NCBI GenBank assembly: GCA_003963115.1
Contig: RXJQ01000011.1
Span: 124,001 to 188,000 of the forward strand
DNA from: Burkholderiales bacterium
GTDB taxonomy: Bacteria > Pseudomonadota > Gammaproteobacteria > Burkholderiales > Burkholderiaceae_C
DNA length: 64,000 bases
Direction of reading: 5' to 3'
The notes beneath the pieces are model-generated. The model was not told where the DNA came from and did not search any database. It saw only the letters and a list, made by a program, of their open reading frames with translations. Positions 31,007-40,227 of the stretch are shown here, in pieces. Both the position numbers and the translations under genes were made by a program. Position 1 is the stretch's first letter, and each line of letters begins with the position of its first letter.

Positions 31007-32564
31007 TGTCGCCAGCAGCCACCGACACGCCAGCGCCTTCACCAGCCGGCTTGCGGCGGCGGCGACGGCGTTTCTTCGCCGGGGCTTCCCCAGCGACTGC
31101 ATCGCTGTCGCCCTTGCCCTCGCCGGAAGCCGAGCGGGCCTGGCGCTTGGCCAGGTCCTGCTGGCGGGCCACATCCATCAGCTCGCGGCGCTCGGGGTTG
31201 TCGGCCAGCGAGAAGGCTTCCCACCACTCGGCCAGCTCCTGGCTGGCTTCGCCCGCGGCGGCACGCAGACGCAGGAAGTCGAAGCCGGCGCGAAAGCGCG
31301 GCTGCTCGACCAGGGTCGTCGGGCCATTGCCCGAGCGGCGCTCGAAGCGGGGCTGCATGGTCCAGATCTCGCGCATGTCGGCGGCCAGCTTGCCGCGACC
31401 GGAGATGTCGCCGATGCGGGCGTCGAACACGGCATCGGTGGCAGACTGCAGTGCCGGGAACGGCGGCTCACCCTGAGCCTGATTGCGCTTCCAGTGGTCC
31501 AGCACGTCGTGCCACAGCAGGCAGGCCAGCAGGAAGCTGGGCGCCACGGGCTTGCCCTCGTTCACGCGCCGGTCGGTGTCGGCCAAAGCCAGCTGCACGA
31601 ACTGATCGCGGCCCGGATGTCGGCGTGCCTCATCGAACACGGCATCCAGAATCGGGAAGACGCCGCGCTCCAGGCCCTGCTTGCGCAGCTGCTCAAGTGA
31701 AGCCTGTGCGTGCCCGGTCTGCAGCAGCTTGATCATCTCGTCGAACAGGCGCGACTGTGGCACGTTCGACAGCAGCGCGGCCATCTCCTTCAAGGGATCA
31801 CGCGTCTTGGGCTCGATCTCGAAGCCCAGCTTGGCGGCAAAGCGCACCACGCGGACGATGCGCACCGGGTCCTCGCGGTAGCGGGTCTCGGGGTCGCCGA
31901 TCATGCGCAGCACGCGCTTCTTGGCGTCCTTGATGCCACCGTGGTAGTCGACCACGACGCCGGTGCGCGGGTCGTAGTACATGGCGTTGATGGTGAAGTC
32001 GCGCCGGGCGGCATCCTGGTCCTGCGGGCCCCAGACGTTGTCGCGCAGCACGCGGCCGCTGGCGTCCACCACGTGGGACTTGTCGGCCAGTTCCTTGCGC
32101 GAGGTCTTCTCGTTGCCGGCCACCTGCTCGGCGTCGCTCGCGTCCAGGTAGGCGCGGAAGGTCGAGACTTCGATCACCTCGTGCTCGCGGCCACGCCCGT
32201 ACACCACGTGCACGATGCGAAAGCGCCGGCCGATGATGAAGGCACGCCTAAACAGGCCCTTGACCTGCTCGGGCGTGGCATTGGTGGCCACGTCGAAATC
32301 CTTGGGGCGCAGGCCCAGCAGCAGGTCGCGCACGGCGCCGCCCACGATGTAGGCCTCGTGGCCGGCATCCTGCAAGGTCTCCACGACCTTGCGGGCGCGG
32401 TCGTCCACCAGGCTGGGGTCGATGCCGTGCTCGCTGGCGGGCACGTCCACGCGCTTGCCGGTCGGGATACGGGGTGCCTTGGCGGTGCGCCCGCCGCCAG
32501 CAGCGCTCGTGCGCTTCCTGGCCGGGGTCTTACCAAGGATCTTGTCAATCAGGCTCTTGATCAT
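30999..32564 (-). CDS. pcnB: Poly(A) polymerase I
   Basis: The 521-residue class II nucleotidyltransferase has YIVGGAVRDLLLGLRPKDFD with the catalytic Asp pair, ARRDFTINAMYYD and EDPVRIVRVVRFAAKLGF. The long basic tail contains KKRRRRRRKPAG. PcnB adds poly(A) to RNA 3' ends to promote decay; CCA-adding enzymes share the core, but the basic tail and LRPKDFDVATNATPEQVK favour PcnB. It overlaps the HAD gene by 4 bp upstream and folK downstream. Confidence 0.95.
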   Translation of the reverse strand: MIKSLIDKILGKTPARKRTSAAGGGRTAKAPRIPTGKRVDVPASEHGIDPSLVDDRARKVVETLQDAGHEAYIVGGAVRDLLLGLRPKDFDVATNATPEQVKGLFRRAFIIGRRFRIVHVVYGRGREHEVIEVSTFRAYLDASDAEQVAGNEKTSRKELADKSHVVDASGRVLRDNVWGPQDQDAARRDFTINAMYYDPRTGVVVDYHGGIKDAKKRVLRMIGDPETRYREDPVRIVRVVRFAAKLGFEIEPKTRDPLKEMAALLSNVPQSRLFDEMIKLLQTGHAQASLEQLRKQGLERGVFPILDAVFDEARRHPGRDQFVQLALADTDRRVNEGKPVAPSFLLACLLWHDVLDHWKRNQAQGEPPFPALQSATDAVFDARIGDISGRGKLAADMREIWTMQPRFERRSGNGPTTLVEQPRFRAGFDFLRLRAAAGEASQELAEWWEAFSLADNPERRELMDVARQQDLAKRQARSASGEGKGDSDAVAGEAPAKKRRRRRRKPAGEGAGVSVAAGDSD

Positions 32565-33229
32565 GCAAACAGTCGAAGAATGCGCCAGCCGCGTTCACGG
32601 GCCACGGTTTCCAGCGCGGGGCTGGGGTTGGTGGCCACCGGATCGTTGGCGCGCTCCAGCAGGGGCAGGTCGTTGGGGGAGTCGCTGTAGAAGCTGACAC
32701 GCTCGAAATCGCTCAGCTGCCGACCTTGGTCAGCCAGCCATTGTTCCACACGTGTGATTTTGCCCTCTCTGAACGACGGTATGCCGTCGATATCGCCAGT
32801 GACGCGTCCCAGATCGTCGCGCGCCAGCTTCACGGCCAGCAACTCGGGCACATCGAAGGCATCGGCGATGGGACGGGTCACGAACTCGTTCGTGGCCGTG
32901 ACGATGGCGATCAGGTCGCCCAGGGCACGGTGCTTTTCGACCAGCTCGACAGCCTGCGGTTTCATCGCGGGAAAGATCACGTCGTCCATGAAGGCCTGCT
33001 GGAGAGCCAGTTGCGCCCCCGCATCGAGCTGGCGCCAGATGCTGGTGGTGAACTGGATGTAGTCGCCCAGCACCAGGGTGCCGTCGCAATACTGCTGGTA
33101 GAAGCCATCGTTGCGGCGGCGGTACTCGACACCATCGGCCAGGCCCTGGCGGATGAGGAACTCGCCGAACTCGTGGTCGGAGTCCAGCGGCAGCAAGGTA
33201 TGGTCGAGGTCAAACAGGCACAGGTTCAT
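32561..33229 (-). CDS. HAD-superfamily IB hydrolase (SerB-like)
   Basis: The 222-residue protein has motif I NLCLFDLDHTLLP, a TATNEF motif II region and YSDSPNDLPLL as motif IV. The helical cap between residues 20 and 90 fits subfamily IB, which includes phosphoserine and other small-molecule phosphatases. The substrate is unknown. It is fixed in the hda-HAD-pcnB-folK cluster of Burkholderiales and overlaps hda upstream and pcnB downstream by 4 bp each. Confidence 0.85.
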   Translation of the reverse strand: MNLCLFDLDHTLLPLDSDHEFGEFLIRQGLADGVEYRRRNDGFYQQYCDGTLVLGDYIQFTTSIWRQLDAGAQLALQQAFMDDVIFPAMKPQAVELVEKHRALGDLIAIVTATNEFVTRPIADAFDVPELLAVKLARDDLGRVTGDIDGIPSFREGKITRVEQWLADQGRQLSDFERVSFYSDSPNDLPLLERANDPVATNPSPALETVARERGWRILRLFA

Positions 33230-34002
33230 GCGGTCTCCAGGGCCAGCATTTGTTTCAACAGAGGCACGGTGACCTCCCGGTGCTCGGCCAGTGCGAAGCG
33301 GTCCAGCCGGTCCAGCAGCCCCATCAGGAAGCCCAGGTCGCGGCTGTAGCGTGTCAGCAGGTAGTTGAGGACACCCTCGCCCAGGGCAATACCCCTGCGA
33401 GCGGCTTCGTGTTGCAAGGCAGCGCGCAGGCCGGCTTCATCCAGTCCGCTCAGCGCGAAGGTCTGGCCCCAGCCCAGGCGGGTGCGCAGGTCTTCTCGCA
33501 CGGGCAGGTCGACGGCAGGCATCGCGCCTGCAGCCAGCAACAGCAAGGGGCCACTGCCACGCGCTTCCATCTGGCCATTGGCCTGCGCCGCCAGTGAACT
33601 GGCCGATTCGATGAACAGTTTGAAAGCCAGGTGCTGGTGGTCCTCGCCCAGGCGTTCGCAATCGTCGATCACGGCCAGGGTGGGCATCATCGGATCCTGC
33701 GCATCCCACATCTGGCAGGTCTGGGCATTGAGCCAGATGGCACCGAAGCCTTGCGACAAGGCGCGCTCCACCATGGCCCGCAGCAAATGGGTCTTGCCCG
33801 CACCGGAAGGCCCCCAGATATAAGCCGGCGACACACTGCCATCGACATGCGGCCAGGCCTGCAACCAGGCCAGCAACGCCTCGTTGTGCCCGACCATGAA
33901 ATCGTCCAGGCCCTGCATCACGGCGGGCCCCAGATCCAGTGGCATCTGGCGCATGGGCAAGCGTTGTTCCGGGCGTTGCGCCACGGCTTCGGAGATCGTC
34001 AC
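33226..34002 (-). CDS. hda: DnaA regulatory inactivator Hda
   Basis: The 258-residue AAA+ protein carries the clamp-binding start MRQMPLDLG about 16 residues in, the Walker A-like IWGPSGAGKTHLLRA and sensor residues near RTRLGWGQTF. Hda binds the DNA sliding clamp and triggers hydrolysis of DnaA-bound ATP after initiation. The first codon is GTG at 34002; the ATG at 33954 would give the canonical short N-terminus and is the main alternative. Neither has a strong ribosome site. Confidence 0.92.
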   Translation of the reverse strand: MTISEAVAQRPEQRLPMRQMPLDLGPAVMQGLDDFMVGHNEALLAWLQAWPHVDGSVSPAYIWGPSGAGKTHLLRAMVERALSQGFGAIWLNAQTCQMWDAQDPMMPTLAVIDDCERLGEDHQHLAFKLFIESASSLAAQANGQMEARGSGPLLLLAAGAMPAVDLPVREDLRTRLGWGQTFALSGLDEAGLRAALQHEAARRGIALGEGVLNYLLTRYSRDLGFLMGLLDRLDRFALAEHREVTVPLLKQMLALETA

Positions 34003-34025
34003 GCCACCATCCTCACCGTTCCGTT

Positions 34026-35108
34026 CTATTGCGCCAAAAAGAAGCGGCTACCTTGGTAGGCGCGCACCAGGCGGCGCCCAAGCAGCGTCAGAAAGGCCGC
34101 CGAAGGCAGGGCCACGATCACGCCCCACAGGCCCATCCAGCGCCCGAACAGCATCAAGGCCAGGATCACACCCAGCGGGTGCAGGCCGATGCGCTCGCCC
34201 ACCAGGCGCGGCGTGAGGAAGAAGCCCTCGATCACCTGCCCCAGCCCGTACACCACCGCCACGGCCAGAATGGGTGACACCTCGCCCTGCCCGCCTACGC
34301 CAAATTGCAGCAAGCCCGCCAGCGTGGCCAGCACCAGGCCCACGCCATAGCCCAGGTAGGGAATGCAGATGGCCAGCCCCGTGAAGACGCCGATGGGCAA
34401 GGCCAGCTTGAAGCCAAACAGACTCAAGCCGACGCTGTAGTAAGCCGCCAGGACCAGCATCACCAGCACCTGACCACGCAGGTACTGGCCCATGAGTTCG
34501 TCGCACTCGACCATGACCTCGTGCGCCAACTGCCGCCAGCGCACGGGCAGCAGGCGTTGAAACTGGCCGGTGAGGCTGGCCCAGTCGAGCAGCCAGTAAA
34601 AAGCCAGCACGGGCACGAGCAGCGCCAGCCCAGCCAGGGTCATGATGCTGCTGCCACCGATCAGCAAGGAGGTCCACAGCGTGGCACTCCACTGCGAGAC
34701 ATGGCTTTGCAGCAGCTTGACCAGTTCGGCCTTGAGCGCATCGACCGTGGTGGGCAACCTCAGGCCCCACTGCGACAACCAGGGCGTCAACTTGCCCCAG
34801 ATCGCCACCAGCAGGTCGGGCAACTGTTCTCGCAAGGCCGGCCCCAGCTGAGACACGATGGGGATCAGCAGCACGAGCAGGGTCGCCACCACCAGCGCCA
34901 TCAGCACCAGACAGATCGCCACGGCAAGTGCGCGCGGCACGCCCCAAGCCACGAATTTGTCGACCGCCGGATGCAGGGCGTAAGCCAGCACCAGGCTGAC
35001 CACGAACGGTGCCAGAACGGTCGCATGCCACCACAGCACGCCGATCACGGCGAGCGCAGACAGCAGGATCCAGAACGGTTTGAGAGGGTTGGCAGGCTCG
35101 TTGGTCAT
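34026..35108 (-). CDS. AI-2E family transporter (PerM/YdgG type)
   Basis: The 360-residue inner-membrane protein has about eight hydrophobic helices. Family segments are FWILLSALAVIGVLWW, LAYALHPAVDKFVAWG and PILAVAVVYGLGQVIEGFFLTPRLVGERIGLHP. Members include the AI-2 exporter TqsA and Na/H antiporter-like proteins; the substrate here is unknown. It lies 23 bp upstream of hda, a conserved arrangement. Confidence 0.88.
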   Translation of the reverse strand: MTNEPANPLKPFWILLSALAVIGVLWWHATVLAPFVVSLVLAYALHPAVDKFVAWGVPRALAVAICLVLMALVVATLLVLLIPIVSQLGPALREQLPDLLVAIWGKLTPWLSQWGLRLPTTVDALKAELVKLLQSHVSQWSATLWTSLLIGGSSIMTLAGLALLVPVLAFYWLLDWASLTGQFQRLLPVRWRQLAHEVMVECDELMGQYLRGQVLVMLVLAAYYSVGLSLFGFKLALPIGVFTGLAICIPYLGYGVGLVLATLAGLLQFGVGGQGEVSPILAVAVVYGLGQVIEGFFLTPRLVGERIGLHPLGVILALMLFGRWMGLWGVIVALPSAAFLTLLGRRLVRAYQGSRFFLAQ

Positions 35109-35157
35109 GAGCGGGGCATTTTATCGGGCTCCCCGCCCCGCGCGCCGGCCAAAGGCG

Positions 35158-35901
35158 TCAATTCTTGCGGCCGTAGACTGCCACCCGCGCTGCGTCCAGG
35201 GCCTGCTCCAGCTTGGCCTGGTCGCGCTGGCTCTCTGGGCGCGCCTGGAAGTCGGCCAGGATGGCGGCTTCGCGACGCTTGTATTCTTTTTGCAAGGCTG
35301 AATCGCGTGCCTGCTGCTCGGCATCCGGCTGAGGCGTCGCCCCATTCAGGGCAGACTGTGCCTGCTCGATCTTCTGCCTGCGCAGCTCTTCATTGGGCTC
35401 CAGATCGGCCCACAAGGCGGCCTCCAGCATCTGGGCCTCGCCCATCGTGACCTCAGCCTGCTTGACGCGCTCGGGGATCTGCTCAAGCAGGCGCTGCGCC
35501 AGTTGATGGCGTTTGCCCGCATCCGGGCTGTCCTGCAGACTTTGCCACTGCTCGAAGCCCTTTTGGAAACGCAGGTACTTGACCACGCGTTCCAGCTCGC
35601 TGCGCGGGTTGGCCGTCTTGGACATGGCCTCCTTCAGCGCGGCCCAGTCTTCAGGCGTGAAATCGGCGGGGCGCCCGTCCTCCATGACCTGGGGCGGCAC
35701 GAGCAAGGCCGAATCCAGCTTCTGCGTGGCCTTGGCAACGGGCTTGGCCACAGGGGCCGGCTTGCTCACCGCAGGCTCATCGACCTGCACCATGCCATGG
35801 GTCTGCCACCACCAGGCCCCTACGCCGACACCCGCACCCAGCACCATGGCCAAAATCCATGTGCGCTGCCAGAGCTTGGTCTCTTGTTCGTAGGTGATCA
35901 T
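35158..35901 (-). CDS. Membrane-anchored protein, weakly lipase-chaperone-like, function unknown
   Basis: The 247-residue protein has a single N-terminal membrane anchor (WILAMVLGAGVGVGAWWW), a Pro/Lys/Ala-rich linker, and then a largely helical charged domain. ELERVVKYLRFQKGFEQWQSL and QLAQRLLEQIPERV resemble the helical repeats of lipase chaperones, but no lipase gene is nearby. The likely start is MITYEQETKLWQRTW at 35901; the upstream frame lacks a signal. The gene is divergent from plsY. Confidence 0.6.
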   Translation of the reverse strand: MITYEQETKLWQRTWILAMVLGAGVGVGAWWWQTHGMVQVDEPAVSKPAPVAKPVAKATQKLDSALLVPPQVMEDGRPADFTPEDWAALKEAMSKTANPRSELERVVKYLRFQKGFEQWQSLQDSPDAGKRHQLAQRLLEQIPERVKQAEVTMGEAQMLEAALWADLEPNEELRRQKIEQAQSALNGATPQPDAEQQARDSALQKEYKRREAAILADFQARPESQRDQAKLEQALDAARVAVYGRKN

Positions 35902-36103
35902 GGACAAATTTACCTGCCAGCAGTTAACAAGGCGCAAACAAGTTCCGGGGATTGTCCGCACAGGATAGCGCGCCACGGCATGGGACAAACCCAGGCGCCA
36001 AGGGTATGCGTGCTTTGAGCGCTACAGAGCGCCACTACACTGGCGGCCTGTTACGCATCCGCAACATGCGATCACCACGTTCGCAACGTTCCCCACGCCC
36101 CGC

Positions 36104-36739
36104 ATGAACCCGTCCAGCCTCGACCCTCGCCTGCTTGCCGCCATCGGTGCCCTGATCGGCTACCTGATCGGCTCCTTGTCGTTCGCCGTCATCGTCAGCC
36201 GCCTCTTTGGCCTGGCCGACCCTCGCAGCTACGGCTCGGGCAACCCCGGCGCCACCAATGTGCTGCGCTCGGGCAACAAGGCCGCCGCCATCCTCACACT
36301 GGTGTTCGATGCGCTCAAGGGCTACATCCCCATCGTGATCGCCCAGCACATGGGGCTGGACACCATCGCCATCACCGCCGTGGGCCTGGGCGCCTTCCTC
36401 GGCCACCTCTGGCCCGTCTTCTTCAAATTCGAAGGTGGCAAGGGCGTGGCCACGGCCGCCGGCGTGCTGCTGGGCTTTGCGCCTGGCCTGGGTGGCCTGG
36501 TCTTGCTGATCTGGTTGGCCATGGCCGTGGTGTTCCGCTACTCCTCGCTGGCCGCCCTGACCGCCTCGGTGGCCGCGCCCATCCTCCAGTTCGAAGGCTG
36601 GGGCTTCAGCGCCATGACCATCGGCGTGATCGTGATGAGCGCACTGCTGATCTGGCGCCATGAGGCCAATATCCGCAAGCTGCTGGCCGGGCAGGAAAGC
36701 AAGCTGGGCCAGAAGGCCGCGCCACCGGCCAGCCAGTGA
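36104..36739 (+). CDS. plsY: Acyl-phosphate:glycerol-3-phosphate acyltransferase
   Basis: The 211-residue polytopic membrane protein uses acyl-phosphate to acylate glycerol-3-phosphate, the first step of phospholipid synthesis. Motifs GSLSFAVIVSRLFGLADPRSYGSGNPGATN, GHLWPVFFKFEGGKGVAT and the intervening helices are all family features. It lies 32 bp before the glutaredoxin gene. A PlsC-family enzyme that could act next is encoded at 10350. Confidence 0.96.
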   Translation: MNPSSLDPRLLAAIGALIGYLIGSLSFAVIVSRLFGLADPRSYGSGNPGATNVLRSGNKAAAILTLVFDALKGYIPIVIAQHMGLDTIAITAVGLGAFLGHLWPVFFKFEGGKGVATAAGVLLGFAPGLGGLVLLIWLAMAVVFRYSSLAALTASVAAPILQFEGWGFSAMTIGVIVMSALLIWRHEANIRKLLAGQESKLGQKAAPPASQ

Positions 36740-36771
36740 GGTTGATCTCCTCGTTTCACCGAATAAAGCCC

Positions 36772-37179
36772 ATGAGCACCGGCATCGACACCCCACGCGG
36801 CTCGCTCAAGAGCCTGGCTGTGCTTGTTGTACTGGTGGTCGGCGGGCTGCAGGCCCTGTCGTGGTGGCAAGACGAACAAGCCGCCTCGCAGATCAAGGCC
36901 CGGCTCGGCGCGCAACGCGTCACGATGTACAGCACGGTCAGCTGCATCTATTGCGCCAAGGCGCGGTCCTGGCTGAAGGCCCACGACATCCCGTGGGACG
37001 AGTGCGATGTGGAGCAAGACCACAGTTGCCAAGCCACGTTCGAAGCCCACGGGGCGCCAGGTACGCCGCTGATGCGCATCGGCACGCAGTGGCATCTGGG
37101 CTTTGATCCCAAGTGGGTCGCCGAGACGCTGGCTGCGCCTCAGTCCAAACCCAAGGCCGAGACATCGCCGCGCCCCTGA
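36772..37179 (+). CDS. Membrane-anchored glutaredoxin-like protein
   Basis: The 135-residue protein has an N-terminal hydrophobic anchor (SLAVLVVLVVGGLQALSWW) and then a thioredoxin-fold domain. The active site CIYC lies in MYSTVSCIYCAKARSWL, and GTPLMRIG is the cis-Pro loop. It is probably periplasmic and may reduce or isomerise disulfides. Its final 40 bp overlap the convergent yciO gene. Confidence 0.82.
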   Translation: MSTGIDTPRGSLKSLAVLVVLVVGGLQALSWWQDEQAASQIKARLGAQRVTMYSTVSCIYCAKARSWLKAHDIPWDECDVEQDHSCQATFEAHGAPGTPLMRIGTQWHLGFDPKWVAETLAAPQSKPKAETSPRP

Positions 37180-37766
37180 CGGATCACCTCCGCCCCGCCT
37201 TGGCTGAGGTCGAGCACCGTCGTGGGGGCCATGTGGCAGGCGCCCGCATCCACCACCGCCTGGATGCGCTTTTGCAGCGCTTCGCGGATCTCGTAGGCAT
37301 CGTTGAGCGCCTCGGTCTGCCCCGGCAGGATCAGCGTCGTGGCCAGCAAGGGCTGCCCCATCAGCTCCAGCACCGCCTGGGTCACCTTGTGGTCCGGCAC
37401 GCGCAGGCCGATGGTGCGGCGCGAAGGATGCGACAACCTGCGCGGCACTTCTTTCGTGGCTTCGAGGATGAAGGTGTACGGACCGGGCGTCGCCAGCTTC
37501 AGCAACCTATACTGTCGGTTATCGACGCGGGCATAGTTCGCCAGCTCGGACAGATCCCGGCACAGCAGGCTCAGGTGATGGCGCTCATCGACGTCGCGGA
37601 TGCGGCGCAATTCATCGGCCGCGGCCTTGTCGTCCAGATGGCATACGAGCGCATAGCTTGAATCGGTCGGCAAGGCCACGACGCCGCCACGATGCAGGAT
37701 GTCGACCGCTTGCTTGAGCAGACGTGCTTGAGGATGTTCGGGGTGAACTTCGAAGAATTGGGCCAT
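37140..37766 (-). CDS. yciO: Sua5/YciO/YrdC-type protein YciO
   Basis: The 208-residue protein has the YrdC-like RNA-binding fold: GGVVALPTDSSYALVC, TPGPYTFILEATKEVPRR and RTIGLRVPDH. YrdC and Sua5 make threonylcarbamoyl-AMP for tRNA; YciO is the paralogue, with weaker activity reported. It lies next to the PHP-family phosphatase gene on the same strand, as yciV and yciO do in E. coli, which supports the YciO name. Confidence 0.85.
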   Translation of the reverse strand: MAQFFEVHPEHPQARLLKQAVDILHRGGVVALPTDSSYALVCHLDDKAAADELRRIRDVDERHHLSLLCRDLSELANYARVDNRQYRLLKLATPGPYTFILEATKEVPRRLSHPSRRTIGLRVPDHKVTQAVLELMGQPLLATTLILPGQTEALNDAYEIREALQKRIQAVVDAGACHMAPTTVLDLSQGGAEVIRQGRGDVSALGLD

Positions 37767-37827
37767 AGCCCGCTAGCCTAACGCGACAAGTTGTCAGATC
37801 GGCATCAACAGACCGATCACCTACGGC

Positions 37828-38685
37828 TCATGGCCGCAGCACGCGGGATTCGAGCGCTTCCCACACAGGCGTCACCCTGCCCGGCAGATTGGGCAGCGTC
37901 CCCAGGTCGGTGTGGCTCTCGGCCGGGTCATGAAAGTCGGATCCACGCGAAGCCAGCAGATCGAACTCGCAAGCCATGTCGGCGTATTTGTCGTACTCGG
38001 CCACGGTGTGGCTGCCGGTCACGACCTCCACCCCCAGGCCACCGTGCGCCTTGAAGTCCGAGAACAAGGCGTATTCCTCGTTGGGCGTGAAATCGTAGCG
38101 CCCTGGGTGAGCGATCACAGCCACGCCACCCGCCCCCACGATCCACTGCACGGCATCACGGAGATTGGCCCAGCGGTGCTCGACGAAACCCGGTTTGCCC
38201 TCGGTCAGGTAGCGCTTGAACACCTCGTGCGGGTCCGCACAGATGCCAATCTCGACCAGGTAGCGGGCAAAGTGGGTGCGCGAGATCAGATCGGGGTTGC
38301 CGACGTACTTCAAGGCGCCCTCGAACGCGTCCTTGATGCCGACACGCGCCAGATCGGCCGCCATGTCACGCGCACGGCGTTCACGGCCACCACGCGTGTC
38401 GGCCAGGCCCTGCACGATGGCCGGCTCATCCGGGTCGAAACCGAGCCCGACGATGTGCACCGTCTTGTTCGCAAAGCTCACGGAGATCTCGACCCCCGGC
38501 AGGTAGCCCATGCCCAAGGCCATGGCGGTATCCCGCGCACGGTGCTGGCCGCCGATCTCATCGTGGTCGGTCAGGGACCACAAGGCCACCCCATTGCGGC
38601 TGGCACGCTCGGCTACCGCTTCCGGTGACAAGGTCCCGTCCGACACGTTGGAATGGCAATGCAGATCGGCGTTCATCAAATGCAT
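37828..38685 (-). CDS. 3',5'-nucleoside bisphosphate phosphatase / RNase AM (PHP domain, YciV)
   Basis: The 285-residue protein has the PHP metal-site motifs DLHCHSNVSDG at the start, SLTDHDEIGG, the His in VIAHPGRYDF and GSDFHDP. YciV/RNase AM removes phosphates from pAp and trims 5' ends of ribosomal RNA. Three residues separate the first ATG from MNADLHCHS; either could be the start. It is 61 bp upstream of yciO. Confidence 0.9.
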   Translation of the reverse strand: MHLMNADLHCHSNVSDGTLSPEAVAERASRNGVALWSLTDHDEIGGQHRARDTAMALGMGYLPGVEISVSFANKTVHIVGLGFDPDEPAIVQGLADTRGGRERRARDMAADLARVGIKDAFEGALKYVGNPDLISRTHFARYLVEIGICADPHEVFKRYLTEGKPGFVEHRWANLRDAVQWIVGAGGVAVIAHPGRYDFTPNEEYALFSDFKAHGGLGVEVVTGSHTVAEYDKYADMACEFDLLASRGSDFHDPAESHTDLGTLPNLPGRVTPVWEALESRVLRP

Positions 38686-38732
38686 GGTCGAATGCTATCA
38701 AGCCTGCGGCAATCTGACCTGCGCCTTTGGCT

Positions 38733-39128
38733 TTAACCCCACCGAGGACCGGAGCGGTTCTGGGAGGCGCCCCAGGCCTGCAGGCAGGCCAGCGTCAGTT
38801 CACGGATCAGTTGCTCGTCGACAGGCTGGCGATAGCGGATCTTGATGTGGCGCATGCCCTTGCCGGCGCCGTCCAACTCCGGAAATTCCCCGACCAGGAG
38901 CACGCCATTGAACACCTGCAGGTGGGCATGCTGCTTGTGCAGGACGATGGCCATGACGTTGTCGCCATCGTTCATGAAGCACAGATTGCCCCATTTCACT
39001 TCGGGGCGAAGCTGGGGAGCGGCAGCCAGAATGGCCTTTTGCATGGCTTGAGCAGTGTCTCGCTGCTCAGGTCTGACACTGTCGTAGAACGCGTTGATCA
39101 ACGCGGGAGATTGGAGCGGTCGGCGCAT
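38733..39128 (-). CDS. DUF1801 domain-containing protein
   Basis: The 131-residue protein has LRPEVKWGNLCFMNDGDNVMAIVLHKQHAHLQVFNG, the pattern of the YdhG/DUF1801 fold. The biochemical role of the family is not established. No ribosome site is obvious before the ATG. The gene stands alone between an unexplained gap and the PHP phosphatase gene. Confidence 0.75.
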   Translation of the reverse strand: MRRPLQSPALINAFYDSVRPEQRDTAQAMQKAILAAAPQLRPEVKWGNLCFMNDGDNVMAIVLHKQHAHLQVFNGVLLVGEFPELDGAGKGMRHIKIRYRQPVDEQLIRELTLACLQAWGASQNRSGPRWG

Positions 39129-39423
39129 GGGGGTAGCTCAAAAAATAACAGGAACGACATCAATGCGCACTCGACACCCCCTCCCTGAAGCCCATTTGCT
39201 TCTGTGTGAATGCACAGCCCTTTTTCATGACCACCTTCTGCTTTTGTACTTCTTGCAGGGACGAAGTTCGGCAACTTGTCCATTTCAGTGGGATCACGTA
39301 CCGGGCGCACCGCCGTGAGGCGTTTGGTTTGCGCTCGATGTCTCTGCCCCGATTGTAACAGACCGTAATGATGAACCGTCCCACCAAAAAGGGTGATTTG
39401 ACACAGTTATCGGTCAATACGGC
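39129..39423. other. Unassigned gap between DUF1801 and dcd genes
   Basis: This 295-bp stretch seems less GC-rich than its surroundings and holds no convincing gene. On the minus strand TACAAT (39352-39357) is a possible -10 box. Short open frames below it have no recognised family and no codon bias. A small RNA or a decayed gene would fit. Confidence 0.4.
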
Positions 39424-39993
<570 letters not shown>

Positions 39994-40100
39994 GAATGCT
40001 CCTTGTGACAGGCGCCATTGTGCTTGATTGCGCATACACCCCCCTCCGGCAGCGCGTGCAGTCGGGGCCATGACACCCGAGGCCGACAGCACGACATCAA

Positions 40101-40122
40101 TGCACCAAAACAGGGTGGCACC
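40101..40122. promoter_or_regulatory. Candidate NtrC half-sites upstream of nitrate operon
   Basis: TGCACCAAAACAGGGTGGCA resembles the NtrC dyad GCACC-N5-GGTGC with slightly longer spacing. A second GCACC overlaps its end (40118-40122), 16 bp from the first. They lie just upstream of the predicted sigma-54 promoter. Activation by NtrC under nitrogen limitation is inferred. Confidence 0.4.
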
Positions 40123-40146
40123 AGATTGATGCAATCAGCCACGCAT

Positions 40147-40163
40147 TTGGCACGATTTTCGCC
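40147..40163 (+). promoter_or_regulatory. Candidate sigma-54 promoter of nitrate assimilation operon
   Basis: TTGGCACGATTTTCGCC matches the -24/-12 consensus: TTGGCACG is perfect, and GG (40149-40150) and GC (40161-40162) are exactly 10 bp apart. Only the T of TTGC is replaced, giving TCGC. It lies 65 bp before the transporter ATG. Confidence 0.65.
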
Positions 40164-40227
40164 TAACCCAAACTCATAAATTCCATAGCGCGCCCACGAC
40201 GGTGCGCAAATATCCGCTGAGGTTCAC

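Noticed and set aside
39160-39417. An 85-codon minus-strand frame in the gap before the DUF1801 gene
   Set aside because: No family, no ribosome site and no codon bias; overlapping frames are equally open.
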